Assembly (NCBI RefSeq): GCF_000428985.1
Contig: NZ_AUAZ01000006.1
Coordinates: forward strand, 62,001 to 126,000
Length of the DNA: 64,000 nucleotides
Direction of reading: 5' to 3'
Source: Marinobacterium litorale DSM 23545
Lineage (GTDB): Bacteria; Pseudomonadota; Gammaproteobacteria; Pseudomonadales; Balneatricaceae
The position numbers and the translations under genes are program-made. This document shows positions 19,426 to 27,991 of the stretch, in pieces; the stretch's first letter is position 1; every line of letters starts with the position of its first letter. Under the pieces are notes generated by a model. It was not told where the DNA came from. It saw only the letters and a program-made list of their open reading frames with translations, and did no database searches.

Positions 19426-20718
19426 CTAGGCTCCCTTCTGGAATGCCAGATCCCGCAGGAACAGGGCAATATCCGGGAAGAAGATCAGCGCTACCGCCAC
19501 ACTCAGCAGAATGAAGACAAACGGCGGCGTACCACGAATGACCTCGAAGTAGGGACGTTTGAACACAGCCATGGCAGTAAAAATGTCACACCCGAAGGGC
19601 GGCGTCGCCGAACCTATCGCCACCTGCAGGGTGACAATGGTGCCCACCAGCACAGGATCCAGACCTACAGACTCAACGACCGGCGCAAAAATCGGCACCA
19701 GAATCAGAATGACCACGATCGGATCAACAAACATACAGCCGATAAAGAAGGAGATAGAGATCACCAGCAGCACGCCAACGGCGCTCATGTCGGCCACACC
19801 TACGGCACCCAGCAACTCCTGCGGAATGCGGGCAAAGGATATAACCCAAGAGAATGCGGCGCCGGCGCCCACCAGGATAAAGACCACACCAGTAATCAAG
19901 CCGGTGGACTTAGCCGTTTCATAGATCTCTTTAGCGGTGATCGCCCTGAAGACGATGAACTCCAGAATCAGTGCATAAAGAACACATACGGCTGCCGCTT
20001 CGGTGGGGCTAAAGATACCCCCGTAGATACCGCCCACGATGATGACCGGGAAGCCCAGAGGCCATACCGCCTCGCGCACTGCCTTGACGCGCTCCGACCA
20101 GGACGCCTTCGGCTCCGTCGGTACGCCTTTCACCGTCGCGTAGATCATGCTGTAGATCGAGAACAGGAAGAGGATAAGCAACCCCGGCCCAATGCCTGCG
20201 ATAAACAGCTCGGAGATCGAGGTATTGGAAACCACCCCGTAAATAATCATGCCGATACTGGGGGGGATCAGGAAGGCGATATCACTGGAGTTGACGATCA
20301 GCGCCAGTACAAAGTTATCCTTATAGCCGGCCTTCAGCATCCTCGGGCGAAGCGGTGACCCCACCGCGACCACCGTCGCCTGCGTGGAGCCGGAAACCGC
20401 CCCGAACAGCGTACAGGCAGTAGCCGTACTGACTGCCAGTCCGCCCTTGATATGGCCCACAAAGCTCATCACCATATCGATCAGCCGGTTGGCAGAGTGG
20501 CCTCGGGTCATGATGTCGGCGGCAAAAATAAACATCGGCACGGCAATCAGTGAGGCCGGGCGAATACCCGCCATAAACTGCTGTACCATAAAATCCATTT
20601 TGTCGATGCCGTTAAACAGTTCGTAAAAACCGATGAATGCGCCGACAATCAGCGGGATCATCATCGGGAAGCCCAGCAATAACAGAATGATCATTGCCAG
20701 AAATATTGTCGCTGCCAT
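19426..20718 (-). CDS. teaC: TRAP transporter large permease, TeaC/UehC-like
   Basis: A 430-residue DctM-type integral membrane protein with about 12 hydrophobic segments. It is the sodium-coupled transport subunit of a TRAP transporter. Conserved DctM features include GFPMMIPLIVGAFIGFYELF near the N-terminus, ATVVAVGSPLRPRMLKAGY, and IGSATPPFGCDIF near the C-terminus. Operon position after the binding protein and small subunit, within an ectoine cluster, assigns it to ectoine and 5-hydroxyectoine uptake (TeaABC of H. elongata, UehABC of Ruegeria pomeroyi). It begins 11 bp after teaB. Confidence 0.92.
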   Translation of the reverse strand: MAATIFLAMIILLLLGFPMMIPLIVGAFIGFYELFNGIDKMDFMVQQFMAGIRPASLIAVPMFIFAADIMTRGHSANRLIDMVMSFVGHIKGGLAVSTATACTLFGAVSGSTQATVVAVGSPLRPRMLKAGYKDNFVLALIVNSSDIAFLIPPSIGMIIYGVVSNTSISELFIAGIGPGLLILFLFSIYSMIYATVKGVPTEPKASWSERVKAVREAVWPLGFPVIIVGGIYGGIFSPTEAAAVCVLYALILEFIVFRAITAKEIYETAKSTGLITGVVFILVGAGAAFSWVISFARIPQELLGAVGVADMSAVGVLLVISISFFIGCMFVDPIVVILILVPIFAPVVESVGLDPVLVGTIVTLQVAIGSATPPFGCDIFTAMAVFKRPYFEVIRGTPPFVFILLSVAVALIFFPDIALFLRDLAFQKGA

Positions 20719-20729
20719 GATCGTCTCTC

Positions 20730-21308
20730 CTAGAGCTCGACTTCAGTGTCATCGTATCCCTCGAGTACTTTGGTCGAGAGATAGATATCCTTTTCCACCA
20801 GGTTCTTGATCGCCGTCAGCGTGTACTGAACACCGGTCACGAGAAACCCAATGGGCACCCAGAGATAGATCCAGTAAACCGGTATCTGAAGCGAAGGCAG
20901 GACCCGCCCTGAACTGGCGACCTTCTGGATATAGGTCACCGCGAAATAGCACAGCGCAAACATGCACAGTGCCGAAATCACTGCAATAGCCACCATGAAC
21001 ACCTTGCGCGCGGCGGGCGGTAGTGCATCGTAGATCGCCGACATACGGATATGTCGCCCGTGCCGGGCCGCATAGCCGATACCGGCAAAGGTAATCAGAA
21101 TAATCAGTATTCGGTTGAGCTCCTCACTGAAGAAGATACTCTCGCCGAACAGGAACCGGCCGGCCACATTGGCTATGGTATTCACCGCCATGAGCAGGAC
21201 ACTAACCGCGAGGCCGATCGATTCCAGGCGGCTGATGATCGAGTCGATCGTGCCCAGGAAGCCGGGCAGGTCGGAGGCGTGCTCGTGGTCCTGTGGATTA
21301 TCCGCCAT
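20730..21308 (-). CDS. teaB: TRAP transporter small permease, TeaB/UehB-like
   Basis: A 192-residue DctQ-family membrane protein with four hydrophobic helices, including [55 protein letters not shown] and [15 protein letters not shown]. The [16 protein letters not shown] stretch is characteristic of DctQ subunits. It partners the large permease in ectoine uptake. The gene lies between teaA and teaC, the standard TRAP order. The hydrophilic ends are acidic, as usual. Confidence 0.91.
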   Translation of the reverse strand: MADNPQDHEHASDLPGFLGTIDSIISRLESIGLAVSVLLMAVNTIANVAGRFLFGESIFFSEELNRILIILITFAGIGYAARHGRHIRMSAIYDALPPAARKVFMVAIAVISALCMFALCYFAVTYIQKVASSGRVLPSLQIPVYWIYLWVPIGFLVTGVQYTLTAIKNLVEKDIYLSTKVLEGYDDTEVEL

Positions 21309-21411
21309 GGCGCCCCTCCTTGGAGATCAATGAGATGGACATTGCAGTGCTCCCACGCAAACGAACGCGGGGCATCGGGATCTCCGACGCCCCGCAGCCA
21401 GGTCCGCTCGG

Positions 21412-22428
21412 TTACTCGGTAACGGCGGCCAGATCTTTCTTCAGCTGATCAAGGATCGCTTTACCGCTATCCCCGGTCATTTCGATGAACTTCTTCTCAA
21501 CCTCTTTCGCAGCAGCCTTGAACGGCTCACGCTCCGCTTCGGTCAGCACGTTGACCACGATCTCCGGCTTGGCTTCCTTGACCTTGGAAATCGACTCTTC
21601 ATCCAGTCCTCGCTGGTAATCGAGAATGTATTCAAACGCCGTATCGATGGAGTTTTGAACCAGCTCCTGATCACCCGCAGGCAGGCCATCGTAGAAATCC
21701 TTGTTGGCCATTACGGCGGTGGTGAAGTTGCTGTGACCCGCATAAGTGATCACATCGGTCACTTCATACATCTTGGTGGATTCGATGAAGAACGCCGGGT
21801 TCTCCTGGCCCTGGATGATGTTGGTTTGCAGGCCGCCATATACCTCACCCCAGGGCAGCGGTGTCGGAGTCGCACCGAAGGCCTGATAGGTTTCTACCAG
21901 CAGCGGGTTGGTCATGACACGGAATTTGACGCCTTCCAGGTCAGCGGGGCTCTTGACCGGCTCCTGAGTGGTCATCGCGACCTCACCCTCGGGGAACATG
22001 GTCAGCAGTTCCAGCCCATGCTGGGCATAAAGTTCCTTGAAGTCTTCGTTGATCGCCTTACTGGTGCGGAAGAACTCGTTCAGCGCTTCGGGTTCGGTAG
22101 GCAACAGGTAGGGGACGAAAAAGACCTGAGCTTCCGGGATCAACGCCCCGGTAAAGCCCGGTGACTGGTCCACAAACTGCAGGATACCTGCCTGGGTCTG
22201 CTCCATGATATCGGCTGACTCGCCCAGTGTACCGTAGGGAAAGAGTTCGATTTCATGATCGGAGTTCTTTTCGATCTCCTCTTTGAACTTGGTCGCGAAC
22301 ACACCCTGAACGTCGGTGATCGCCTCTTCAAAGGCGTATCGCCAAGTATCTGCTTGAGCAACTCCGGTCGTCATGACCACGCCCGCGATGACACTGGCTA
22401 GATACTTCGGCGCAAATGTTTTCTTCAT
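21412..22428 (-). CDS. teaA: Ectoine-binding periplasmic protein, TeaA/UehA-like
   Basis: A 338-residue DctP-type substrate-binding protein with a signal peptide (MKKTFAPKYLASVIAGVVMT, cleaved near VAQA). The segment FRVMTNPLLVETYQAFGA with the conserved binding arginine, and PWGEVYGGLQTNIIQGQENP with its tryptophan, closely follow TeaA of Halomonas elongata, where such residues contact ectoine. It is the first gene of teaABC-teaD, reading away from doeA. A 241-bp gap separates the two starts and carries two TGTATACA palindromes. Confidence 0.92.
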   Translation of the reverse strand: MKKTFAPKYLASVIAGVVMTTGVAQADTWRYAFEEAITDVQGVFATKFKEEIEKNSDHEIELFPYGTLGESADIMEQTQAGILQFVDQSPGFTGALIPEAQVFFVPYLLPTEPEALNEFFRTSKAINEDFKELYAQHGLELLTMFPEGEVAMTTQEPVKSPADLEGVKFRVMTNPLLVETYQAFGATPTPLPWGEVYGGLQTNIIQGQENPAFFIESTKMYEVTDVITYAGHSNFTTAVMANKDFYDGLPAGDQELVQNSIDTAFEYILDYQRGLDEESISKVKEAKPEIVVNVLTEAEREPFKAAAKEVEKKFIEMTGDSGKAILDQLKKDLAAVTE

Positions 22429-22565
22429 CTGAATTCCCTCTACTGGAAGTGAATTTCGTTTTTACATGTTTCGTTATCCTCATCATGCAAAAGCGCCGAA
22501 CGATTTGCCGTTCAGCAGTTGCACTGCTATTCAACATACAACCTAGTCACGATATTGCAAACATG

Positions 22566-22575
22566 ATGTATACAT
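22566..22575. promoter_or_regulatory. Candidate operator 1 (ATGTATACAT)
   Basis: A perfect 10-bp palindrome in the teaA-doeA divergent region. Its core TGTATACA matches the style of operators bound by FCD-type GntR regulators, and such a regulator is encoded in the cluster. The second copy lies 74 bp to the right, about seven helical turns. Confidence 0.55.
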
Positions 22576-22639
22576 TTGATCAAAATAGTACTACACATGT
22601 GGCTGAAACAAAGGACGCGTAACGCTCCCAAGCCGGTAA

Positions 22640-22649
22640 TTGTATACAT
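22640..22649. promoter_or_regulatory. Candidate operator 2 (TTGTATACAT)
   Basis: Second TGTATACA core, ending about 20 bp before the doeA GTG start. At this position a bound protein would block transcription of doeA or early elongation. Same core and orientation as operator 1. Confidence 0.55.
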
Positions 22650-22669
22650 CTCTAGCGAGAGGATTTTCT

Positions 22670-23848
22670 GTGAAACCAAGACGTCGCCGTTTTGATGCCG
22701 GAGAATATCTGGTACGCCAGGCAAAAACCCGTAAAGCGATGATTGAGTCGGGTATCGATCTGCTGGTAATCGCAGATCCTTCCAACATCTGCTGGCTTAC
22801 CGGCTATGATGCTTGGTCGTTCTATGTTTATCAGTGCGTCGTTATCAGCGCCGACAGCGAGCTTTTCTGGTTCGGTCGCGGCATTGACGCGCCCGCTGCG
22901 CATATCACCACGCACCTGCCGGAAGAGGACATCATCGCCTACCCGGATCACTACGTTCAGTCCGCCGAAGTGCACCCGACTGAATACTTGGCTCAGGTCC
23001 TCAAGCAGCGCCAGCTGGACACCGGTCATATCGGTGCCGAGATGGATAACTACTACCAGACCTACCGGGGCATGCACCTGCTGATGGAGTGCCTGCAGGA
23101 CGCAACCTTCACCGATGCCACCGCGCTGGTGAACTGGCAGCGGGCAATCAAATCCCCCCTCGAAATCGAGTATATGCAGCGTGCCGGCCAGGTGATTGAG
23201 CGGGTGTACGACCGGGTACTGGAGATTGCTGAACCGGGCATGCGCAAGAACGATCTGGTCGCCGAGATCCTGCATGCGAGCACCCAGGGCACCGAGGAGT
23301 TTTACGGCGACTACGCGGCGATCCAGCCACTGATCGCATCCGGCCCGGAGGCCAGCGCCTGCCACCTGACCTGGGATTCCACTCCCATCGAGAAGAATAC
23401 CGGTATGTGTCTGGAGCTGGCCGGGGCGCACAACCGCTACCACTGCCCCTGCAGCCGGACGCTACACTTCGGCAAACCGCCCAAGAAGTACCGGGATATC
23501 GAAGCGGTGATTCTGGAGGCGATCGATCTGGTCATCGATATGTTCCGCCCCGGCACCACGTGCGGCGAGGTGGCCCATGCATTCACCATGTTGCTGCGTA
23601 AGAACGGCTACGAAAAAGATAACCGCTGCGGTTACTCCATCGGCCTGAGCTATCCGCCGGACTGGGGCGAGCGCACCATGAGTCTGCGTGATATCGATAC
23701 CACCGAGTTGCAGGAGGGGATGTGTTTCCACTTTATGCCCGGTATGTGGTTCGACGACTGGGGCTTTGAGATTACCGAGAGCCTGACCGTGACCCCGAAC
23801 GGGGGCCAGGTCCTGTCCAATGTGCCACGCAAACTGTTTGTGAAATAA
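22670..23848 (+). CDS. doeA: Ectoine hydrolase DoeA
   Basis: Opens the ectoine ring to acetylated diaminobutyrate, the first committed step of degradation in the cytoplasm. The 392-residue protein has the creatinase/prolidase (M24) fold, with an N-terminal creatinase-like domain (IADPSNICWLTGYDAWSFYV) and a C-terminal pita-bread domain (ACHLTWDSTPIEKNTGMCLE, GYSIGLSYPPDWGERTMSL). The GTG at 22670 is favoured because AGAGGA lies six bases upstream; a TTG ten codons earlier lacks one. It is the first gene of doeA-doeB, divergent from the transporter. Confidence 0.94.
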   Translation: MKPRRRRFDAGEYLVRQAKTRKAMIESGIDLLVIADPSNICWLTGYDAWSFYVYQCVVISADSELFWFGRGIDAPAAHITTHLPEEDIIAYPDHYVQSAEVHPTEYLAQVLKQRQLDTGHIGAEMDNYYQTYRGMHLLMECLQDATFTDATALVNWQRAIKSPLEIEYMQRAGQVIERVYDRVLEIAEPGMRKNDLVAEILHASTQGTEEFYGDYAAIQPLIASGPEASACHLTWDSTPIEKNTGMCLELAGAHNRYHCPCSRTLHFGKPPKKYRDIEAVILEAIDLVIDMFRPGTTCGEVAHAFTMLLRKNGYEKDNRCGYSIGLSYPPDWGERTMSLRDIDTTELQEGMCFHFMPGMWFDDWGFEITESLTVTPNGGQVLSNVPRKLFVK

Positions 23849-23864
23849 GCTCAGGAGGTACGTG

Positions 23865-24860
23865 ATGCGAAACAACCCAATCTCCGCCACCATCGATTTC
23901 GACAAAGAGGGGATTCAGCACGGCTTCCTGCGTCTGCCCTACTCCAGTGATGAATCCGCCTGGGGCGCGATCATGATCCCGATCACCCAGTTCAAGAATG
24001 GTGATGGCCCCACGGCACTGATGACTGGCGGCAACCACGGGGACGAGTACGAAGGCCCTGTGGCCCTGTTCAACTTCGCAGGCCGCCCGCAGATCGATGA
24101 TATCCAGGGCCGCGTGATCATCATCCCGGCCATGAACTACCCGGCGTTTCAGCAGGCTCGAAGGGTTTCGCCCATCGACCGGCTCAACCTGAACCGTATC
24201 TTTCCCGGCCGCCCTGATGGCAGCACCACCGAAGTCATTGCAGATTACTTTTCCCGCTACCTGGTGCCGATGTCCGATTATGTACTGGATATCCATTCCG
24301 GCGGTAAAACGCTGGACTTCGTCCCCTTCTCCGCCTCGCACATTCTGGACGACAAGCACCAGCAGAAGCTCTGTGAAGAGGCAGCCAAGGCGTTCGGCGC
24401 GCCCTACCGGGTGCAGATGCTGGAGATCGATGCAAGCGGGCTCTACGACACCCAGGTCGAGGAGAGCGGCAAGGTGTTTGTCACCACCGAGCTCGGGGGC
24501 GCTGGAACCACGTCACCCGAGTCGGTCGGTATCGCCCGCCGCGGTGTGGATAATTTCCTGATCCACGCCGGGATCCTGAAAGGTGAACTACACTTGCCGG
24601 AAACAGAAACGGTGAGCCTGGATATGCCCGACTTTCGCTCCTATCTGTTCAGCGAGCACAACGGGCTGGTGGAACCCTGTGTATCCCTCGGCGATAGTGT
24701 CCGGGAGGGCCAGGTGATGGCACGGATCCACAATATCGAGCGCACCGCCGTACCCACGTGCGAATACCGCGCCCCCCGGGACGGTATGGTTATCGCGCGT
24801 CACGTGCCGTCGCTGGCCAAGATCGGCGACTGCCTCTACGTGATCGGTGAGGTGCTCTAA
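23865..24860 (+). CDS. doeB: N-acetyl-diaminobutyrate deacetylase DoeB
   Basis: Removes the acetyl group from N-alpha-acetyl-L-2,4-diaminobutyrate to give diaminobutyrate and acetate. The 331-residue protein belongs to the AstE/aspartoacylase zinc carboxypeptidase family. The zinc motif is GGNHGDEYEGP (His58, Glu61), and the further ligand lies in VLDIHSGGK. ATG at 23865 sits six bases after AGGAGG; a GTG one codon before would be too close to it. The gene lies 16 bp after doeA, so the two form one unit. Confidence 0.94.
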   Translation: MRNNPISATIDFDKEGIQHGFLRLPYSSDESAWGAIMIPITQFKNGDGPTALMTGGNHGDEYEGPVALFNFAGRPQIDDIQGRVIIIPAMNYPAFQQARRVSPIDRLNLNRIFPGRPDGSTTEVIADYFSRYLVPMSDYVLDIHSGGKTLDFVPFSASHILDDKHQQKLCEEAAKAFGAPYRVQMLEIDASGLYDTQVEESGKVFVTTELGGAGTTSPESVGIARRGVDNFLIHAGILKGELHLPETETVSLDMPDFRSYLFSEHNGLVEPCVSLGDSVREGQVMARIHNIERTAVPTCEYRAPRDGMVIARHVPSLAKIGDCLYVIGEVL

Positions 24861-24881
24861 CCCATCGGTCATTGTCCCACC

Positions 24882-24931
24882 GGGAGAGAGACTCTCTCTT
24901 CCGGTCCCACTGTAAAAAGAGAGTTTCTCCC
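24882..24931. repeat. Imperfect inverted repeat between doeB and doeC
   Basis: The 163-bp gap between doeB and doeC holds a purine-rich arm (24882-24896) and a pyrimidine-rich arm (24919-24931) that can pair as GGGAGA/TCTCCC and ACTCTC/GAGAGT around a 22-nt loop with a small bulge. It has no T-run at its 3' side, so it may be an RNA-processing or attenuation structure rather than a terminator. Confidence 0.45.
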
Positions 24932-25023
24932 CGTAACCGCAGGATTAAAGAAAACACCTCCCGGCTTCCTGAACCACAATACAGTCAACGCTGACATCGA
25001 AGACTCCCCAGGAGGGCCAGACT

Positions 25024-26514
25024 ATGCTGTCTACTCAAAAACGCCACGAACGCGATCCACACCTGGATTCTCTGGCTGACCCGACGCTGCTGCGTGAATT
25101 TGCCTACATCAACGGCGAATGGTGCTCCGGTGAAAATGACGCACGGACCGATGTCTATAACCCGGCCAACGGTGTCTGGTTGGGCTCTGTCGCCAGCATG
25201 AGCGCTGAGCAGAGCCGCAACGCAGTGCACCTGGCCAACGCGGCATTCGAAGCCTGGTCGCGCAAGCTACCCCAGGAGCGGGGCAAGATCCTCGATCGCT
25301 GGTACGACCTGATGATGGAGCACAAAGAGGACCTGGCACTGCTGATGACCCTGGAGCAGGGCAAGCCCCTGTCAGAATCCCGGGGTGAGATCGACTACGC
25401 CGCCTCCTTCCTGGAGTACTACGCCGAAGAGGGCAAGCGCCTCAATATCGAAAGCGTCATGTCTCACCTTGAGCGGGCCGAAGTTGAACTCTGGCGCGAA
25501 CCGGTGGGCGTCGCGGGCCTGATCACTCCCTGGAATTTCCCCTCGGCCATGCTGACCCGTAAAGCGGGTGCAGCTCTAGCGGCCGGGTGTACCGTGGTGG
25601 CACACCCCTCCTGGGAAACTCCCTTCTCGGCGCTGGCGCTGGCAGAACTGGCTGAGCGCGCAGGTATGCCGGCGGGCGTATTCAATGTGGTGACCGGCGA
25701 AGCCCCCACCATTGTAGGCCCCTGGACCGAGATGCCCGAGGTGCGCGCCCTGTCATTCACCGGTTCCACCGAGATCGGCAAGCTGCTGTACCGCCAGAGT
25801 GCCGACACCGTCAAACGTCTGGTGCTGGAGCTGGGTGGACACGCGCCGTTTCTGGTATTTGCCGATGCGGACCTGGAGCATGCGGTGGACTGCGCCATTG
25901 ACGCCAAATTCGCCACATCCGGTCAGGACTGTCTGGCCGCCAACCGTATACTGGTCGAACGCCCGGTCTATGACGCGTTCTGTAAACGCTTTGCCGAGAA
26001 AACCGCCGCGCTCTCCATCGGCCCGGGTATTGATGACCCGGTCATTGGACCGCTGATGAACGAGAAAGCCGTGGCCAAGCAGGTGGAGCAGGTCAGCGAC
26101 GCGCTTGAAAAAGGCGCCAAGCTGCTCACCGGCGGAGATATCCACAAGGCCGGCCCGCTGTTCTATCAGCCCACGGTATTGGCGGATGTACCGGCTGACG
26201 CGGCCATTTTCCATGAAGAAACCTTCGGTCCGGTGGCCGCTATCGCGCCCTTTGACACTGAAGCCGAAGCGATCAGTCGTGCCAACGACACCGAATATGG
26301 TCTGGTGAGCTATATCCACACGGAGAGCGCACACCGTATCTACCGCCTGACCCGCGCCCTGCAGTACGGCATGGTCGCGGTCAATCGAACCAAGGTCACC
26401 GGCGCGCCTATCCCCTTCGGGGGGATGAAGCAGTCCGGTATCGGACGCGAAGGTGCCCGGCTGGGCATCGAAGCCTTTACTGAAGTGAAATATGTCTGCC
26501 GGGACTTTGAATAA
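25024..26514 (+). CDS. doeC: Aldehyde dehydrogenase DoeC (aspartate-semialdehyde oxidation)
   Basis: A 496-residue NAD(P)-dependent aldehyde dehydrogenase close to succinate-semialdehyde dehydrogenases. Catalytic residues are in place: Asn171 (LITPWNF), Glu269 (LVLELGGHAPF) and Cys303 (SGQDCLAANR). In the ectoine pathway DoeC oxidises L-aspartate semialdehyde, made by DoeD, to aspartate. Equivalent genes are named ssd in alphaproteobacterial clusters. Start ATG follows an AGGAGG-like site. Its position between doeB and doeD supports this substrate over succinate semialdehyde, though the family alone cannot decide. Confidence 0.88.
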   Translation: MLSTQKRHERDPHLDSLADPTLLREFAYINGEWCSGENDARTDVYNPANGVWLGSVASMSAEQSRNAVHLANAAFEAWSRKLPQERGKILDRWYDLMMEHKEDLALLMTLEQGKPLSESRGEIDYAASFLEYYAEEGKRLNIESVMSHLERAEVELWREPVGVAGLITPWNFPSAMLTRKAGAALAAGCTVVAHPSWETPFSALALAELAERAGMPAGVFNVVTGEAPTIVGPWTEMPEVRALSFTGSTEIGKLLYRQSADTVKRLVLELGGHAPFLVFADADLEHAVDCAIDAKFATSGQDCLAANRILVERPVYDAFCKRFAEKTAALSIGPGIDDPVIGPLMNEKAVAKQVEQVSDALEKGAKLLTGGDIHKAGPLFYQPTVLADVPADAAIFHEETFGPVAAIAPFDTEAEAISRANDTEYGLVSYIHTESAHRIYRLTRALQYGMVAVNRTKVTGAPIPFGGMKQSGIGREGARLGIEAFTEVKYVCRDFE

Positions 26515-26541
26515 GCGCCGGATAACCCACTGGAGGATGTT

Positions 26542-27912
26542 ATGACTGATATCAATGAACTGGAAAGCTGGGATCGCGGAAACTTTTTCCACCCCTCCAC
26601 ACATCTGGCCGACTTTGCCCGTGGCGATGCACCGAACCGCGTCGTCACCGGCGGCAAAGGTGTCTTTATCAATGATATGAAGGGCAACAACCTGCTGGAT
26701 GCGTTTGCCGGCCTTTACTGTGTCAATGTGGGCTACGGCCAGCAGAAGGTGATCGACGCCATCAGTAAGCAGGCCAATGAGCTGGCGTACTACCACGCCT
26801 ACGTGGGTCACGGTACCGAAGCATCGATCACCCTGTCGAAGATGATCCTGGATCGAGCCCCGGACCATATGTCGAAGGTGTACTACGGCCTGTCCGGCTC
26901 CGATGCCAACGAGACCAACGTCAAGGTCGTCTGGTACTACAACAACGTGCTGGGCCGTCCGCAGAAGAAGAAGATCATCTCCCGCTGGCGTGGCTACCAC
27001 GGCTCCGGCCTGATGAGCGGCTCTCTAACCGGCCTGCACCTGTTCCACAAACAGTTTGATCTGCCGCTGTCCCAGGTTATCCACACCGAAGCGCCCTACT
27101 ACTATGGCCGTGAGGATGGCAGCCTGAGCGAAGAGCAGTTCTCCGCCCAGTGTGCGGCGGAACTGGAGAAGCTGATCGAACGCGAAGGTGCCGATACCAT
27201 CGCCGCCTTCATCGGTGAACCGGCGCTGGGTACCGGCGGCCTGATTCCGCCGCCCAAGGGCTACTGGGAAGCGATTCAGGCTGTGCTCAACAAGCACGAT
27301 ATCCTGCTGATCGCCGATGAAGTCGTCACCGGCTTTGGTCGCCTGGGCAGCATGTTCGGCTCCACTCACTATGGACTCAAGCCGGATATCATCACCATCG
27401 CCAAGGGCCTGACCTCCGCCTACGCACCGCTGTCCGGTTCCATCATCTCCGACAAGGTCTGGAAGGTACTGGAGCAAGGCACTGACGAGTTCGGTGTATT
27501 CGGCCACGGCTGGACCTACTCTGCGCACCCGATCGGTGCTGCCGCCGGTGTAGCCAACCTGCAGCTGGTGGACGAGCTGAACCTGGTGGGCAACGCAGCC
27601 GAAACCGGCGCCTACTTCAAGCAGGCGATGAAGGATGCCATCGGCGACCACGCCAACGTGGGTGATGTTCGTGGTGAAGGGCTGCTGTGCGCGGTAGAGT
27701 TTGTTGAGGACAAGGCCGAGCGCCGCCGCTTCGAAAATGTCGGCACCACAGGTGGCAAACTGGCAGCCGCCCTGCTCAAGCGCGGCGTCATTGCCCGCGC
27801 CATGCCGCAGGGTGATATCCTCGGCTTCGCGCCCCCGCTATGCATCACACGGGAAGAGTGCGATCAGGTGGTCAGCGCTCTGCAAGGCGCGGTCGAAGAG
27901 GTGCTGGGCTAA
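26542..27912 (+). CDS. doeD: Diaminobutyrate aminotransferase DoeD
   Basis: A 456-residue class III pyridoxal-phosphate aminotransferase. The cofactor lysine is Lys288 in TIAKGLTSAYAPL, and Asp259 in LLIADEVVTGFGR binds the ring nitrogen. In the ectoine route DoeD converts 2,4-diaminobutyrate to aspartate semialdehyde. It begins 27 bp after doeC with a GGAGG ribosome-binding site and ends before a strong terminator, so it closes the doe operon. The alphaproteobacterial equivalent is called atf. Confidence 0.9.
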   Translation: MTDINELESWDRGNFFHPSTHLADFARGDAPNRVVTGGKGVFINDMKGNNLLDAFAGLYCVNVGYGQQKVIDAISKQANELAYYHAYVGHGTEASITLSKMILDRAPDHMSKVYYGLSGSDANETNVKVVWYYNNVLGRPQKKKIISRWRGYHGSGLMSGSLTGLHLFHKQFDLPLSQVIHTEAPYYYGREDGSLSEEQFSAQCAAELEKLIEREGADTIAAFIGEPALGTGGLIPPPKGYWEAIQAVLNKHDILLIADEVVTGFGRLGSMFGSTHYGLKPDIITIAKGLTSAYAPLSGSIISDKVWKVLEQGTDEFGVFGHGWTYSAHPIGAAAGVANLQLVDELNLVGNAAETGAYFKQAMKDAIGDHANVGDVRGEGLLCAVEFVEDKAERRRFENVGTTGGKLAAALLKRGVIARAMPQGDILGFAPPLCITREECDQVVSALQGAVEEVLG

Positions 27913-27941
27913 CGCCACCCGTCTTCTGATGTTCTAACTGC

Positions 27942-27964
27942 AAGGGGCCTGAACGGCCCCTTTT
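27942..27964 (+). terminator. Rho-independent terminator of the doe operon
   Basis: An 8-bp GC-rich stem (AAGGGGCC / GGCCCCTT) with a 5-nt loop followed by TTTTGT, 29 bp after the doeD stop. A textbook terminator. Confidence 0.9.
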
Positions 27965-27991
27965 GTCGTTAACACTGTGCAGGAACAAGGC

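Noticed and set aside
25753-27000. A 415-codon minus-strand frame opposite doeC and doeD
   Set aside because: Both strands are covered by well-identified plus-strand enzymes with complete active sites; the antisense translation resembles nothing.
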